Positions 21,426-32,592 are shown, counted from the stretch's first letter. The stretch: DNA of 64,000 nt from Capra hircus (GCF_001704415.2 NC_030808.1:79018594-79082593), one strand, 5' to 3'. Numbers and translations: made by a program. The notes: a model not told the origin generated them from the sequence alone.

Positions 21426-21903
21426 TTCCACTACAGTCTCAGGCCAGGGGAGGCTGGGAGCAAAGCCTGCTCTTAAATATGCCAGTCAGGACATGTGGCT
21501 GTTGGTGGCTGATTCTGATTCCAGGGATGGCGGAGAATTTTGTAGGAATGAGGGCACTGGTGGGTTATGCGATCAGGGATGAGTTATTGGACCTAGAGTG
21601 CAAGAGCAGAGAGGGATGAACTTGCTGCTGGGTCACAGTAAAGGCCCTCAGCCCTCAAGTGGGATTGATGATTATTAAGTTGGGAACTCTCTGAATGTCA
21701 TCTGATCAGGGTATCCATCACTAAGTCCTTCCTGTGGCGGCTGGAACTTCTGAAGAAGGATCCTATGTAGGATGACTATGGGTACCTGTGTTTTATATCA
21801 ATAGGATGTCTACAGACCTTTAAAACTATACTACAGTCTATGCAAGCTGACTTGAAAATGCAAATATGTGTTTAATTAATTACTTAGGACCCTAACCGAT
21901 TCA

Positions 21904-22115
21904 GGGCTTCCCTGTGGCTCAGAGGTTAAAGCGTCTGCCCACAATGTGGGAGACCCGGGTTCGATCCCTGGGTTGGGAAGATCCCCTGGAGAAGGAAATG
22001 GCACCCCACTCCAGTACTCTTGCCTGGAGAATCCCATGGAGGGAGGAGCCTGGTAGGCTACAGTCCATGGGGTCACAAAAAGTCGGACACGACTGAGTGA
22101 CTTCACTTTCACTTT
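21904..22115 (+). mobile_element. Bov-tA SINE with 12-bp TSD
   Basis: Near-consensus copy: 'gggcttccctgtggctcag', 'gttcgatccctgggttggg', 'gacacgactgagtgacttcac', then a (TTTCAC)n end. Exact duplication ctaaccgattca at 21892-21903 and 22116-22127. Intact CpG in the B box and at 'cacgac' suggest youth. Confidence 0.97.
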
Positions 22116-22127
22116 CTAACCGATTCA

Positions 22128-22675
22128 AAGACAGAGTTGGGCCTGTTACATAACTGTGCACCATGTAAGGCACAGAGGCTGGATAAGCTGCGTGGTCCCT
22201 TTGCAGATGCAGACCCAGTGAGTGGGGTATTGAAGAGGAACGCAGCAAAGTGTCCGGGAACTGGCGAGAAATGAAAGCCTAAGGATGAGATCCAGGAGGA
22301 GAGGGAAGAAGCCCACTCTCCAGGTGGCGGATCAAGGAGACCTAGTTCTGGGAAGAGCTTGAAAGGCCTCCAGGGACTCCATGTGGGGCTGGCTCGAAAG
22401 GGAAGCCTGGGTGGGAATAAGCTGCTGAGAAATCAGATTTAACTTCACTGGTAATTCTTATCTGAAGATAGTTTATGTTCTGAACTTTCTTTCCTGAGTA
22501 GGAGACTTTAATAATATCTCTTCACTCTCAGTATTTGTGTGTGTGTTGAATTGTGGTGGCACAAGATGGAAAATTTGGGTAGTATTGAAAGAAAAACCCA
22601 TAGGAGATTGATGGTGGGGTTCTGTGATCTGGATGTCCTATCTATGGAGGACTAATCCCCTTTCTCACTCTTGGG
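22128..22675. other. Unassigned DNA
   Basis: No family recognised. Confidence 0.4.
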
Positions 22676-22679
22676 TACT

Positions 22680-22860
22680 AATGGCCAAAGGCTGTGCCAT
22701 TCCACAGACACTTCCATTTGCTACAAGTGCCCTATGAGGTAGATTCTATTACTATCCTCATCTTAAGTAACAGACAGGACAGGTTTCTCTGCTAATAAGT
22801 GTTGGGGGTTGCGATTTGAACCTCAGGCACTCTTTAGAGCCCAAGCCTATGTAATTAGGG
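22680..22860 (-). mobile_element. MIR SINE, antisense
   Basis: 'gtgccctatgaggtagattctattactatcctcatctt' followed by 'gatttgaacctcaggcactctttagagcccaagcc' fits minus-strand MIR across most of its length. Confidence 0.7.
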
Positions 22861-22869
22861 CAGACCATA

Positions 22870-24660
22870 GGAGATAGCTTTTCTTTTAGATTGAATATTT
22901 GGAATTCCATGTCATGCTGTTTTTGATCCTCTGGGTAATGAGAATGTCCCTAATGTAACCAGATCTTGCTGTCCCAGTGAGCAGACCGAGGCACCAACCT
23001 CAGCTGCAAGGTGGTGTCCTGCCTCTTCTGTCATATGGGATGCCAGCAGTGAGGACCTTTTCAGAAACAAAGGTGACGAATGTGTGAGATTTTCAAACCT
23101 GCAGACGTAACTTGAATGACTTCCCTTTGGGTAATGGACACTGACTGGCTAGAAACCTTTAGAAAGAGATCACCCATAGGGTGAGCTACTTGAGAGAACC
23201 AGCTTGGTTCCCCAGCACATCAAATGGTGAACAAAGAACTTGTTCTTGTGCAAGACTTCACACTGGGATGACGTAATAATGTAGCTCTCCCCCCTGTACT
23301 CTCCACTCAGCAACTCAGCCTCTTGGCACATGGTTGAAATTGTGGACCAGAGCAAATTTTGGCAGAGCAAAAGGTGCTGAGGTGGAGAGTCAGCATTTCC
23401 CAAATTGTCCGTCCACTGGCTGAGGCAGGTGATTTCAAGAATGTTGCTTACACTTCCCAGGGCCTCTGTTAGGTATGCAAGGTGATTCTTTCCAGTTTTC
23501 TTTCTGGACGATTGGGAAGATCTTAACAGTTTTAGCAGAAGTATGCCTTGGTAAGCTTAGAAGGACAAATAAATTATCTGTGGTAGAAAACAGAAGGTTT
23601 ACTCTGGTAGGAAAAAGAAGGGAGCAGTATGGTGGCTGGTCTGGAGGTCTGGACTGGCTCCCTCTTAGTGGGACAGTGGACAGGTCAAAGGGGACAGCGG
23701 GAAAGCACTCCCGACACTTTGCCCAAACCTGGCCCAGGGCCTGGATGTCTTTGGAGGCCACATCCCGGGCTGCTGACTCAGCGCCTTCACCTGCTGCAGG
23801 CAGTGACTAATTCCAGTGCCCACCATCACAGCTGTGGCCTTCCTGCCCCTGCCTGCCCCCAGGCCCCTCCCAGCCTCATTCCTCCCCGCCTCCTCCCTTT
23901 CCCCCTTTCTGGAACAACTGTGCATAATCCGATCTCCCCCTCCTCTCCGCTCCCCCAACACTCCCACCTGCCCTTTCTGATTCAGTGCCAGCAGCTGGTC
24001 AGTGAGCAGAGCCAAATCAAACAGATGTGTGTGGGACTGGCCGGCACGTGGCAGCGGGCTCCCTGTCCAGCCCCCTCCCCGATCAGGGCTCTCTCTCAGC
24101 TGGTCGGAGTCTGGGTGCCCCCTTTCCAGGACCCCTACCTCCACCCCAGCAGGGCCTGAGTCAGGAAGTGTTCAGATGCCTTCGCCTTCTGACCCTTCTT
24201 GTGTCTCTTCTCTTGCAATCCTCTTTTTCTTTCTCTTACAGCAGCATTCCTTCCCCTTCTTTACTGCTTGTCTTTTGTTCTATTTTTTATTTTAAAAAAT
24301 TCTGCCTCATTAATCAAACTCATGAGACTTCTAAGGATTACGTTAGAAAAAAAAAAAAAGAAGGCAACCACACCTTCTTTTAAAACTGGTTTTAAAGTTC
24401 AAATTCTCAAAGATTCACAAAGACATCACAACAGGCCAGAAACCAACCAGAAGAAGAATAACAGATGGTCTTTTTTCACCGCAGCTCGCCCAGGATCTTC
24501 AAGATGTCACTTCCTTCCTTCCTTTCTTAGTCAGTGGCATGCAAAATTCATGGTAATTCTCAGAAGTAGGTACCCTTGCAAGCAAATGTCTTTGATTTTT
24601 CTGTACAATTGGCTAATTCTCCTCACTCCCACCTACCTGTCTAAGTGGGGATGAGTTAAG
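22870..24660. other. Unassigned DNA with C-rich tract at 23856-23905
   Basis: No repeat family recognised. 23820-24160 is GC-rich and pyrimidine-rich, producing overlapping spurious frames of 97-176 codons with no domains. 24346-24360 is an A-run in a T/A-rich segment. No CpG island: CpG is scarce in the GC-rich part. Confidence 0.45.
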
Positions 24661-25900
24661 AAGAGCAGCAATTAACCCAAGAGAGGCCTGTGACAGATCA
24701 AAGCCCTCTGGGCACTATTGAAAATAAGATTAACAGGTCTAGCATCATGACATAAAGATTGCTCTGTGTTTTAAAGTATATTTATTTATTTTTTTCTTAA
24801 AAATACAAGAAGTGAGACAGCTTGCGTTCTAGCTGAGAAACAGCTTTAACAGAAATGATAAACAAAATGCTTTAATAGCGTATATAGAATTTTTTTTAAA
24901 AAAGAATAGTCTTAAAGGCTGATAATGGTTCGTGCCGACCTGAATGTCTCAAAATTCCACAGCCAGGCATGCCTTTTGCATTTGTTAAATGAATAGAAAA
25001 TGCAAGGTTAGTGGATTAGGCCTTGACTAGTTTTCTGTATATCGCTGGAGAGAGTGTTAGTATTTGAGAAATAGTAAATTATATTAATGTGTTTCTCATT
25101 TTGTTGTGACTTCCAGGAAGCTCAGAGTTAAATCTAATGCTTGATCTAACAATTATATTAACCTTTGGCATTTCTCATGGCTCCAATATAAATATCTAGT
25201 TCTATCTTTTTATACCTCAGCGTCTATCTACTTTAATGTTATAAGTCGTTCAAAATTCTTTTTGAAAAAAAAGGATGATATAGTAAATATACGCAATTCC
25301 ATAAAAATGACTTCCAATAATGATGAAGATAATGATTCATGACACGTCACTCTCTACCTTTAATTAGTTATTTATGTACTTGTTCTAAGATCCTCATTAG
25401 TCCCAGATTCCCTGAGGGCAGAGTCACCAGTGTCCAGGCATCTCCTCTGGGACGGGTGTTTAGTAGGATTCTGTTGGATAAATACAGCCTGAGGATTAAT
25501 TTTAGAGGAAATAGAATGAAGTTTTCTTCCCCTTTCTTTTCCATTGCTTTCCTTTTTTTTTTTTTTTTTTTTTCCCCTCTTTCTTTAGAGAAGACACTAT
25601 TGACGTGATCTTTGCGCCCAGGCATGTTGGAGGTAATATATGGGGCTGTTTCTCCAGTGCCAGGCAAGAAGTTATTTTCTCTTCTTTCCCCTTTGAAGCC
25701 CATCGTAAATTTTTTCTTTCTCTATATTGTTGTCTCCCTCTTCCTGCATCAGTAATAACTCAGTAATGTTCTCCTACATAAATAATAACCACTTACATTT
25801 ACATAAGCACCGGTAACACAGGCACATTCCTTCCCAAAAGGATTTGAGATGGCTGTCTTAGAGGATTTTTAAATTTTACAGCACACTCTCAGATGCCGCC
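24661..25900. other. AT-rich unassigned DNA, T21 tract at 25553-25573
   Basis: AT-rich and apparently non-repetitive from 24660 to 25330. A pyrimidine stretch at 25520-25595 contains 21 consecutive T (25553-25573). No SINE or LINE body adjoins it, so it is not an obvious retroposon tail. Confidence 0.45.
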
Positions 25901-25904
25901 GGTG

Positions 25905-26125
25905 CTATTATTAGCTAATATTTATTGCGCACTTGCTACGTGCCAGGCACTAGGCAAGGGCTTTTTGGACACCACCTCAGTTAGTCCTTACAGTAATCCC
26001 ATGGAGAGGCTTCTGATAACATCCCTGTTTTTACTATGAGGAAACAGCCAGGCCCTGGAACTTGCCCAAGGTGGCACAGGCAGGAGGCAGCAGGATCTGG
26101 ATGTGAACCCTGACCTTCAACTAAG
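25905..26125 (-). mobile_element. MIR SINE, antisense
   Basis: 'tattattagctaatatttattgcgcacttgctacgtgccaggcactaggcaagggct' continues through 'cagttagtccttacagtaatccc' and 'tatgaggaaacagccaggcc' to 'gatgtgaaccctgacc': nearly full-length minus-strand MIR. Confidence 0.85.
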
Positions 26126-26239
26126 AGACCTAACCTCCTAGCCTCTGAATATACGATCCCTTTGGGTCGCTGTTGTAATCTAATGAAATAGATAAGGTGG
26201 GGGTGATTCACCCTGTCTTACTGATGAGCGGGAAAAAGA

Positions 26240-26440
26240 ACAATGTTTACTGAGGACAGATGAAGTCCAGGGCTTATGTATTACACATTTTGTCCCTCCA
26301 GTCATTCTACAAGGTGGACATCAATTTCTGCATCACAAATGAGGGAACAGAAGCCTCAGGTGTTTAGTTAACTTGAATTGACACTCAGTAGAGGAGGCAG
26401 GATTCGATCCCAATTCCTTTGACTCTAAAGTCCGTATCTT
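26240..26440 (-). mobile_element. MIR SINE, antisense
   Basis: 'atgtttactgaggacag..gggcttatgtattacac', 'cattctacaaggtggacatc', 'gggaacagaagcctcaggtg' and 'gcaggattcgatcccaattcc' appear in minus-strand MIR order. Confidence 0.75.
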
Positions 26441-26444
26441 TTTT

Positions 26445-27395
26445 CCATTGAATATGGGGAGATATTAGCCCAAGCTCACAGAGTAACTTACAAAAATGCC
26501 TTTCTCAAGTTTTGGTGTCCTGCTGGGGTCAAAAAGTGTGGTGTCTCTCTGGCTACTGAGTGTCTTTCCCCATGTGACCTTGAGGGGGAGGGAGCATCTT
26601 ATTATGACTCCTCAACAAGGCAAATGCAATTGAATTTCCATCTCATTCAGAGCAGAGAGAGAATAGCTTTGGGAATGAGGCTAGTTTGAAATAAGGGCTC
26701 CTGAAGCTAATTAAAAGCTAGGCTCGAGCTCTGCTTTTCATTCCTTAAGAATGTTCGACCTCATTAAATAGGAAAAAGCAAGTGGAATTTTCTGGGTTTT
26801 TTTTTTTGTTTTTCAGGTTCTGCAGCGGATGGGGACTCTGAGCCAGTGGGACATATTTCTATGGCTTTCAGACTTTCAGCCTGCATGGTACTAGCATCAA
26901 CATCGCTGTTGTGATGAAGACTTACCGTTCTCCATCTCCAGTCTTATCACCCTCAAAGGATCTCAGCTTGGTAAACTAGACACAGAGGACACATGCTTCC
27001 TGTTTCAGGCTCCTGTTCCCCTGCACTCCCTCCCTGGCAGTCACAGGGGGTGGAGGAAGCGAGGAAGCGTGTGCAGGCTCAATACAGTGGAGCAAGCAGT
27101 TGGTCTTCAAAAAGGCTGCCCTTGGGCTCATCCACAGACACCTGGAGCTAACAGATGCTCACAGGCAAGGAGTTCCAGTCAAAGGAGAAAGAAAAGTCCA
27201 CAGACTCTCCATGTGGCTCCTGGATGGGATGGAAGATTCTAAAACTTTGTTCTAATGTTTGGACTTAGAGCCCATAGTGGGCAGCAGCAAGTCAGGGGCC
27301 ATGTGCTCAAGCCATGGAGATGCCTAGGACTGCAGAGATTAGTCTGGAAGAGGCAGAGACTGGAAATCTTTAGGTTTTAAGAGTCTCCATTGATG
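26445..27395. other. Unassigned DNA with a splice-acceptor-like site
   Basis: No repeat recognised. A T-rich tract ending in cag (26801-26817) is followed by GC-richer sequence, with a candidate donor (gtaaac) near 26970. Frames across it close after about 32 codons. See findings. Confidence 0.35.
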
Positions 27396-27397
27396 GG

Positions 27398-27525
27398 GAG
27401 CCTACTGAGTGTCAGGCACTGTTTGCAGATTTGCATCTATTGTCTAATCTTTCCAGCCACCCTACAGTTGGTGTTACTATCTTCATTGGAGAAGTGAGGA
27501 AGCAGAGGCAAAGGCAATGTTTTCC
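27398..27525 (-). mobile_element. MIR SINE fragment, antisense
   Basis: 'gagcctactgagtgtcaggcactgtttgcagatttgc' followed by 'gccaccctacagttggtgttactatc' is the 3' half of MIR on the minus strand. Confidence 0.75.
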
Positions 27526-27594
27526 TTTTTCATGGTTCTTGGTCCTTACTAAGTTAATACAGCATGACTGGAGGAATCCTAGTTTTACAAGGTA

Positions 27595-27740
27595 TTAGAA
27601 CTGGAAGGGATGTTAGAGGTCATGTCTAAATCCAAAACTGGAAAAGTAAATCATTTTGCTCCAGGGCACACAGCAGAGCTGACATCTCCTCCTGGGTCTC
27701 TGGGTTTGCAGTGTGGAGCTGTCTTTTCTTCTCCACGTAA
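27595..27740. mobile_element. Ancient SINE-like relic
   Basis: Contains 'agaactggaagggatgttagaggtcatgtct', a motif of an old mammalian SINE class related to the MIR group, also seen at 36645 and 38186 and reversed at 48912. Family not assigned. Confidence 0.45.
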
Positions 27741-28455
27741 CAGTAGGAGAACCCAGAGATGTCACTGCTATTTGAGAGTAACGGGCCAAATGCCAAGGCT
27801 GCGCTGGCTCCATTATGAGGCAGTGATCACCATAGATGTGGCCATCTTCTAACCAATTCTCACTCTATCTGCTCAACATTCCTTTAAAAAGAGGTAAGGG
27901 GAAGGTTTTCAGTTTTGGAAGATGAAACAACTTGCTGATGATGAAAAGGGACGTCCTTGCCCATCAAATGTTTCAAGTCCCTCAAGGGAAAGGTGCAGGC
28001 AGAGGGGGAGCTGCTTTTGTATTTTCTTATTTCCATCATCTTGCACTCTTAGGTATCACACGCTCAGTCTTCCCTTTAACACACCGGCAAGTTGCTTGTT
28101 TCACTCCTTGGTTTTCTCCAAACTGTTTGGGGTTCCAGTGGAACTGTCTTCTGGAAATGTCCCTGACTCATCTCACCACGCCTCTATTGGGTGTATAGTC
28201 CACGTTCACAGTCGTAACGTAAACCCCAGTCTCTGTGAGCCATGCGCAGAATTGCCCAGATGCAGGCACCTGGCAACTCAGATATGGTTCTCGGGGTTGG
28301 GGTCTGGCTTTAGCACTGTATACAAGATGGTCAAGAAGAACTGGGGCTGAAAGGGCTCTTGGAGGCTATTTCAAACTCTCATTTTCTGAATCACCTGGTA
28401 GCTGGTTTTCATTACACAGTGGCTTTCAGAAATTCTCAGAGGTTGAACATGTTGG
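27741..28455. other. Unassigned DNA
   Basis: No family recognised. The 142-codon frame at 27922-28350 is cysteine/serine-rich, lacks any domain I know, and overlaps an 88-codon frame in another phase. I see no support for a gene. Confidence 0.35.
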
Positions 28456-28464
28456 TACAGTGAT

Positions 28465-28801
28465 CGTTGTTGTTGTTTAATCTCTTTTTGTTGTTGTTTT
28501 TATATATATTTATTTTAATTGGAGGCTAATTACTATACAATATTGTATTAGTTTTGCCATACATTGACATGAATCTGCCACGGGTGTACATGTTTAATCT
28601 CTAAGTCATTTAGTCTGACTCTTTGGGACCCTATGGACTTTAGGCCACCAGGCTCCTCTGTCCATGTGATTTTCCAGGTAAGGATACTGGAGTGGGTTGT
28701 CATTTCCTTCTCCAGGGGATCTGCCTGACCCAGGGATCAAACCCGAGTCTTCTGCATTGACAGGCAGATTATTTATCATGGAGCCACCTGGGAAGTCTCG
28801 T
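28465..28801 (-). mobile_element. Bov-tA SINE, antisense, split by an L1 tail
   Basis: SINE parts at 28465-28485 and 28603-28801 join into one antisense element ('ctaagtcatttagtctgactc' to 'atggagccacctgggaagtc'). Probable outer duplication tacagtgat (28456-28464) and tatagtgat (28802-28810), one mismatch. Confidence 0.88.
28486..28590 (-). mobile_element. Short L1 3' end, antisense, inside a SINE, 12-bp TSD
   Basis: Only the last about 100 bases of an L1: T-rich tail on the left, then 'aattggaggctaattactatac' and 'ccatacattgacatgaatctgcc'. Exact duplication tgtttaatctct at 28474-28485 and 28591-28602. Confidence 0.92.
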
Positions 28802-29149
28802 TATAGTGATAGGGTCATTTGCAAGGGCACAGAAAAAGGAGCTTAGATGCTTGATTCTACTTTTCACTTTGAATGTTCTTTATGAGCCAGTTTTAGTTAT
28901 CTGTTAAATCAATAAAAGACTGCATGAGCACGTGTTTTAAATGTGATGAAATATAAAATCTGCACAAGTCTTAGTCATGGCCTCTTCACTTCAGCCACTG
29001 GTTGGCTTGCTGGTCCCTGAATCATGTCATGACAATGCCCACCCAGCAGTAAGACTAATAACTTCTTCAATGTGATATAAGTGCTTTACACTCTTATTAC
29101 AGAGGATAGGAGGCTTTGAAGCTAAATTTTCATAGTTAGTTTCCCGCTT

Positions 29150-29316
29150 AACTTCCAAGGCACCCTATGAAGTAGATCGGTAAAGGATTTTCATTCCCAT
29201 TTTGAGGCTGAGCCAATTGAGGCACAGCCTGGAGAAATAACTAGCTTAAACTCACACAATGTATTAGACACAGGAACAATGGATCTCCTGACTTCTGATC
29301 CAGAATTCTTTCTGGA
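29150..29316 (-). mobile_element. MIR SINE, antisense
   Basis: 'ggcaccctatgaagtagatcgg', 'ttcccattttgaggctgagccaattgaggcacagcc', 'cctgacttctgatcca' in minus-strand MIR order. Confidence 0.75.
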
Positions 29317-29328
29317 TTATATGGGGTA

Positions 29329-29440
29329 TAATACATGAGTTTGAGTCAGCTCTAGGAGTTGGAGGTAGACAGGGAGGCCTGGCATGCTGTAGTCCATTGG
29401 GTCGCAGAGTCAGATACGACTGAGCGACTGAACTGAACTG
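29329..29440 (+). mobile_element. Very short BovB 3' end with 10-bp TSD
   Basis: 112 bases of BovB terminus: 'gagttggaggtagacagggaggcctggcatgctg' through 'acgactgagcgactgaactgaactg'. Exact duplication atatggggta at 29319-29328 and 29441-29450, so it is a complete insertion event truncated to the 3' end, not a decayed longer copy. Confidence 0.94.
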
Positions 29441-29559
29441 ATATGGGGTAAGTGCTTAGCGCTCCCAGATTTGGAGCATATGCTTGGCTACTAACACTTT
29501 CTCCCAAGATAGGAAAAACACCTGGCTGCTACTTGCCACACCACAGTAATGACCGCATG

Positions 29560-29900
29560 CCTCAGGGGCACCCAAGCTTCCCCACCTTAACTCATTCTGC
29601 TCCCTCTGCTGGGAATGCCCTCCCTTCCCTTTCTCCAAATGACCAGCTTCTCCTAATTCAGTTTAAGGCCAATTCAGGTTGCATCTCCTCTCCGCACGTT
29701 TCCTGATTAAATTCCTTTTCCGGGTCTTTGCCTGCCTCCATCACAGCATGACAACCGTCACTAAACCACAGCCTGGCGTTTCTCAGGTCACAGAAGAGAA
29801 GCCAGGGACCAACTCGAGGGCCAGCTTATTGAGACCTGGAAGCTGGTCTTTGCTTTTGTTTACATCACATCACACAGTGCCTGAAATATAGGAAATGTTT
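29560..29900 (+). mobile_element. L2 LINE remnant, sense
   Basis: 'taactcattctgctccctctgctgggaatgccctcccttcc' and 'cctaattcagtttaaggccaattcaggttgcatctcctc' are sense L2 blocks near the 3' end; the part after 29720 is diffuse. Confidence 0.65.
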
Positions 29901-29904
29901 GACC

Positions 29905-31095
29905 TACGGTTTCCCAGGGCCTGAAAAATAGGTTGCTCCTATAAAGAGACAAAGTGGTGGGAAGGGAGTGGTGTATTAATAGTAAAAATGGAAGCCAGGA
30001 TCTTGGCCTTTAGGTTTCAAGCTGGACTGTGCATTTGAGATGGTTATGAACATTTTCGAGGCTAAGAGGCTTGAAATCTCTTGTGAGGTGGGTCTACCAG
30101 CAGTGTCTATTCTGAGTGACCGTGAGCCCACTGATGCCTCGAGGGCCGAATGCTGGTGTGCAGTGTACTGTTGCTTTAGCCCAGCTTTTCTCTTCTAAGT
30201 GTCAAAAACAACTTTTTATGGAGAAAATGAACTGAGCTGGGGTGAAAAAAATCTATGAGTCCCCGAATAATCTCGTTTGGTAATGATTTATCTTATTTCA
30301 CTGTTAATTTTGCAATTAAGCAAGAGTATTTTATATGCCTGAATGACCCATGGATTGTATCTAAATCAAATTCATGTGTCTGTAACATAAGACTGATTCA
30401 GCATTCAACCATCAGGATAATAAAGTCCAAGTTTCCTCTCTCCTTTCTCACTCCTCTCCCCACAAAACCTTTCATCACAAAAGGTCAACTGCCTGAAAGC
30501 CTGTTGTTTTGATGACTGGCGTGAGATTCTATTGGTTAAAAATGTGAGAAAGCTGGCTACCTACCCTCCCCCAACTTCAAACCAAATGTATGTGTGTGTG
30601 ACAGTGTGTGTGTAAGTTTGGACCGAAAAAAAAGAACTGTGGTTAATTCTTCTTGTTGTGTGCTTCCTGCTGCTGACATTTGCTGCTGCTGCTGTGTAAT
30701 GAGGTTGAGGCTGGGTAGGAAAATCGGATGCAAATGACCTATTTATTTATTCCCCAATTATGACTGCCCTTCTCAACCCTCGTTCTTGGAAAACCTGAAA
30801 AGTAGAAAGAAGGGGTCATGAAAGCCAGCTGAACGAGGCATTACCCTGAAGCAACCCCTAGGACTTTAGGTCATTTTAGTTGATAAGAAATTTGAAAAAA
30901 TTTGATTCTGTTTAATAAAATGGCATATATTTTTAAAAATCATAAATCATGAACGATGGCTTTTTCATAGAGACTTTATGGTTGAAGTCAAGGACTAGGA
31001 TTTATATTTCACTGGGTTCAATTCACCAGCTTTTATAGGGACTTCAGCAATATTTCCCCCATCCTCATCCACTCCATTTTCCACAATTTAGTGGG
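29905..31095. other. Unassigned, AT-rich DNA
   Basis: No family recognised. 30230-30420 and 30650-30780 look non-repetitive. The latter holds an exact ATGCAAAT octamer (30728-30735) next to an AT-rich stretch, and (GCT)n-like triplets at 30668-30697. Confidence 0.4.
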
Positions 31096-31099
31096 GTAA

Positions 31100-31785
31100 T
31101 TGAAAAATATATTAATCAGATCATGTCTCTTTCATGTCTAAAATCCTTCAATGGGTTCCCATTCCACTGCTTAGAATAAAATTCATAGTTCTCACTATGG
31201 CTTAGAAAGCCCTGTGACATAAAGTGCCCCCTGCCTAGCCCTCTGACCTGTTCTTTCTCTCTGCCCTCCTTGCGACACTGGCTGCTTGCCTTCCAGCCTC
31301 AGGGACTTTGCACAGGTGGTTTCTGCTGCCTGCTTGGCCCTCAGTTCCTGTCCTGGCTCACAGAACAGTGCCGCCTCTTTAGATGGGGTTTCCTCCTCTC
31401 ATGTCTCCCTATGTGTTTTCCTTGCTTTCGTGCATTCTAAGTTGCTTTGGTTGTGCCTGACTTTTTGCAACCCTATGCACTGTAGCCTTCCAGGCTCTTC
31501 TGTCCATGGGATTCTCCAGACAAGAATATTGGAGTGGGTTACCATGCCCTCCTCCAGGGTATCTTCTTGACCCAAGGACTGAACTAGTGTCTCCTGCATT
31601 GCAGGCGATTCTTTACCACTGAGCCACCAGGGAAGACTTCCCCTTGCGTTACTCTATAATAGTTTGTAATTATATTTATTTCTGTGCTGAATTTTAATTT
31701 TATTATCTGCTTTCTCATTAGCCTATAAGCTTTATATCTTTGTTTGCCACTATGTCCAGTTCTGGGCCAATCATAGAAGCTTAAT
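31100..31785 (+). mobile_element. L2 LINE, sense, split by a SINE
   Basis: 31100-31435: 'atcagatcatgtctctttcatgtctaaaatccttcaatgggttcccatt', 'aaagccctgtgacataaag', 'gcctcagggactttgcacagg'. It resumes at 31637-31785 with 'gtttgtaattatatttatttctgtg' and 'ttagcctataagctttatatctttg', the L2 3' end. Long and fairly well preserved for L2. Confidence 0.85.
31436..31636 (-). mobile_element. Bov-tA SINE, antisense, within L2
   Basis: 'ttgctttggttgtgcctgac', 'gcactgtagccttccaggctc', 'tttaccactgagccaccagggaag'. Inserted in the L2 described above. No clean duplication. Confidence 0.93.
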
Positions 31786-31864
31786 TTTTAAGAAAGAAAG
31801 AATGAGCAACCCATTGACTATCATAAGTATTAAAATTTCTTAGCCATAAAATGGGAATCAAGGG

Positions 31865-32060
31865 CTCAAAGGTCAGTCATTAAGTCATGTCTGACTCTTT
31901 GCAGCCCCGTGGACTCTAGCCCACCAGGCTCCATGGGGTTCTCCAGGCAAAAGTACTGGATTGCCTTTTCCTTCTCCAGGGGGATCATCCCAGACCAGGG
32001 ATCAAACTTGAGTCTCCTGCATTAGCAGCCAGATTCTTTACCACTGAGCCACAATAGCCA
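31865..32060 (-). mobile_element. Bov-tA SINE, antisense
   Basis: 'aaggtcagtcattaagtcatgtctgac' to 'tttaccactgagccacaatagcc'. A gap in the body ('ctccatggggttctcc') removes about 15 bases. The frames here are not genes. Confidence 0.92.
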
Positions 32061-32394
32061 AATGAAAAAGTCAAATTCATTTTGATATTTGTTTTACACT
32101 GAACTTTGAGATATTAGGATGTTGGTTGGACATGGAAGGAATGTGAGACTGAGAGTTTTGTTTTTTGTTTTTCTCTGTTCAAAGTTCATTCGCTCATGTG
32201 GCAGGGATTAGACACAGCCCTTCTCCTTCATCCTGTGCCTGGCAAGGGTAACCACTCTGTTTCTGGATCTCCTTTCCCTTAGCCCTTTTGGTCATTGTCT
32301 CTGCCTTTAACGGGCCAGGAAAGTAATGGGAAACGTGTTATCCAACAGCTCAAGACTCACTCATCACCATTCCTTCCTTCTTTAGGAGCTTCTT
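32061..32394. other. Unassigned DNA
   Basis: No family recognised in these 330 bases. Confidence 0.4.
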
Positions 32395-32402
32395 GTATAA
32401 AT

Positions 32403-32592
32403 CAGCAGTCCCCAGCCTTTCTGGTACCAGGGACCAGTTTCAAGGAAGACAATTTTTCCACAGACTGTGTGGGGGAATAGTTTCAGGATGATTCAAATCC
32501 ATTACATTTATTGTGCAGTTTATTTCTATTATTGTTATACCGGCTCCACTTCAGATCAGCAGGCATTAGATCCCAGAAGTTGGGGACTCCTG
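32403..32592. mobile_element. MER1-type hAT (Charlie) DNA transposon relic with both ends
   Basis: Left end cagcagtccccagcc and right end agttggggactcctg are inverted repeats (12 of 15 matching). The interior 'ctggtaccagggaccagtttcaaggaagacaatttttcc' is the characteristic MER1 block. Flanked by gtataaat (32395-32402) and gtctaaat (32593-32600), a 7-of-8 match to the 8-base duplication expected of hAT. Non-autonomous, no transposase. Confidence 0.9.

Noticed and set aside
23629..24159. 176-codon plus-strand and 159-codon minus-strand frames
   Set aside because: Both are proline/serine/glycine-rich frames in a C-rich tract, overlap on opposite strands, and show no domain, splice site or start context.
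23820..24160. CpG island promoter
   Set aside because: The block is GC-rich but CpG pairs are sparse; it is mainly a polypyrimidine-type composition.
27922..28350. 142-codon frame as a possible secreted protein
   Set aside because: No signal peptide at its start, no known domain, and an 88-codon frame overlaps it in another phase.
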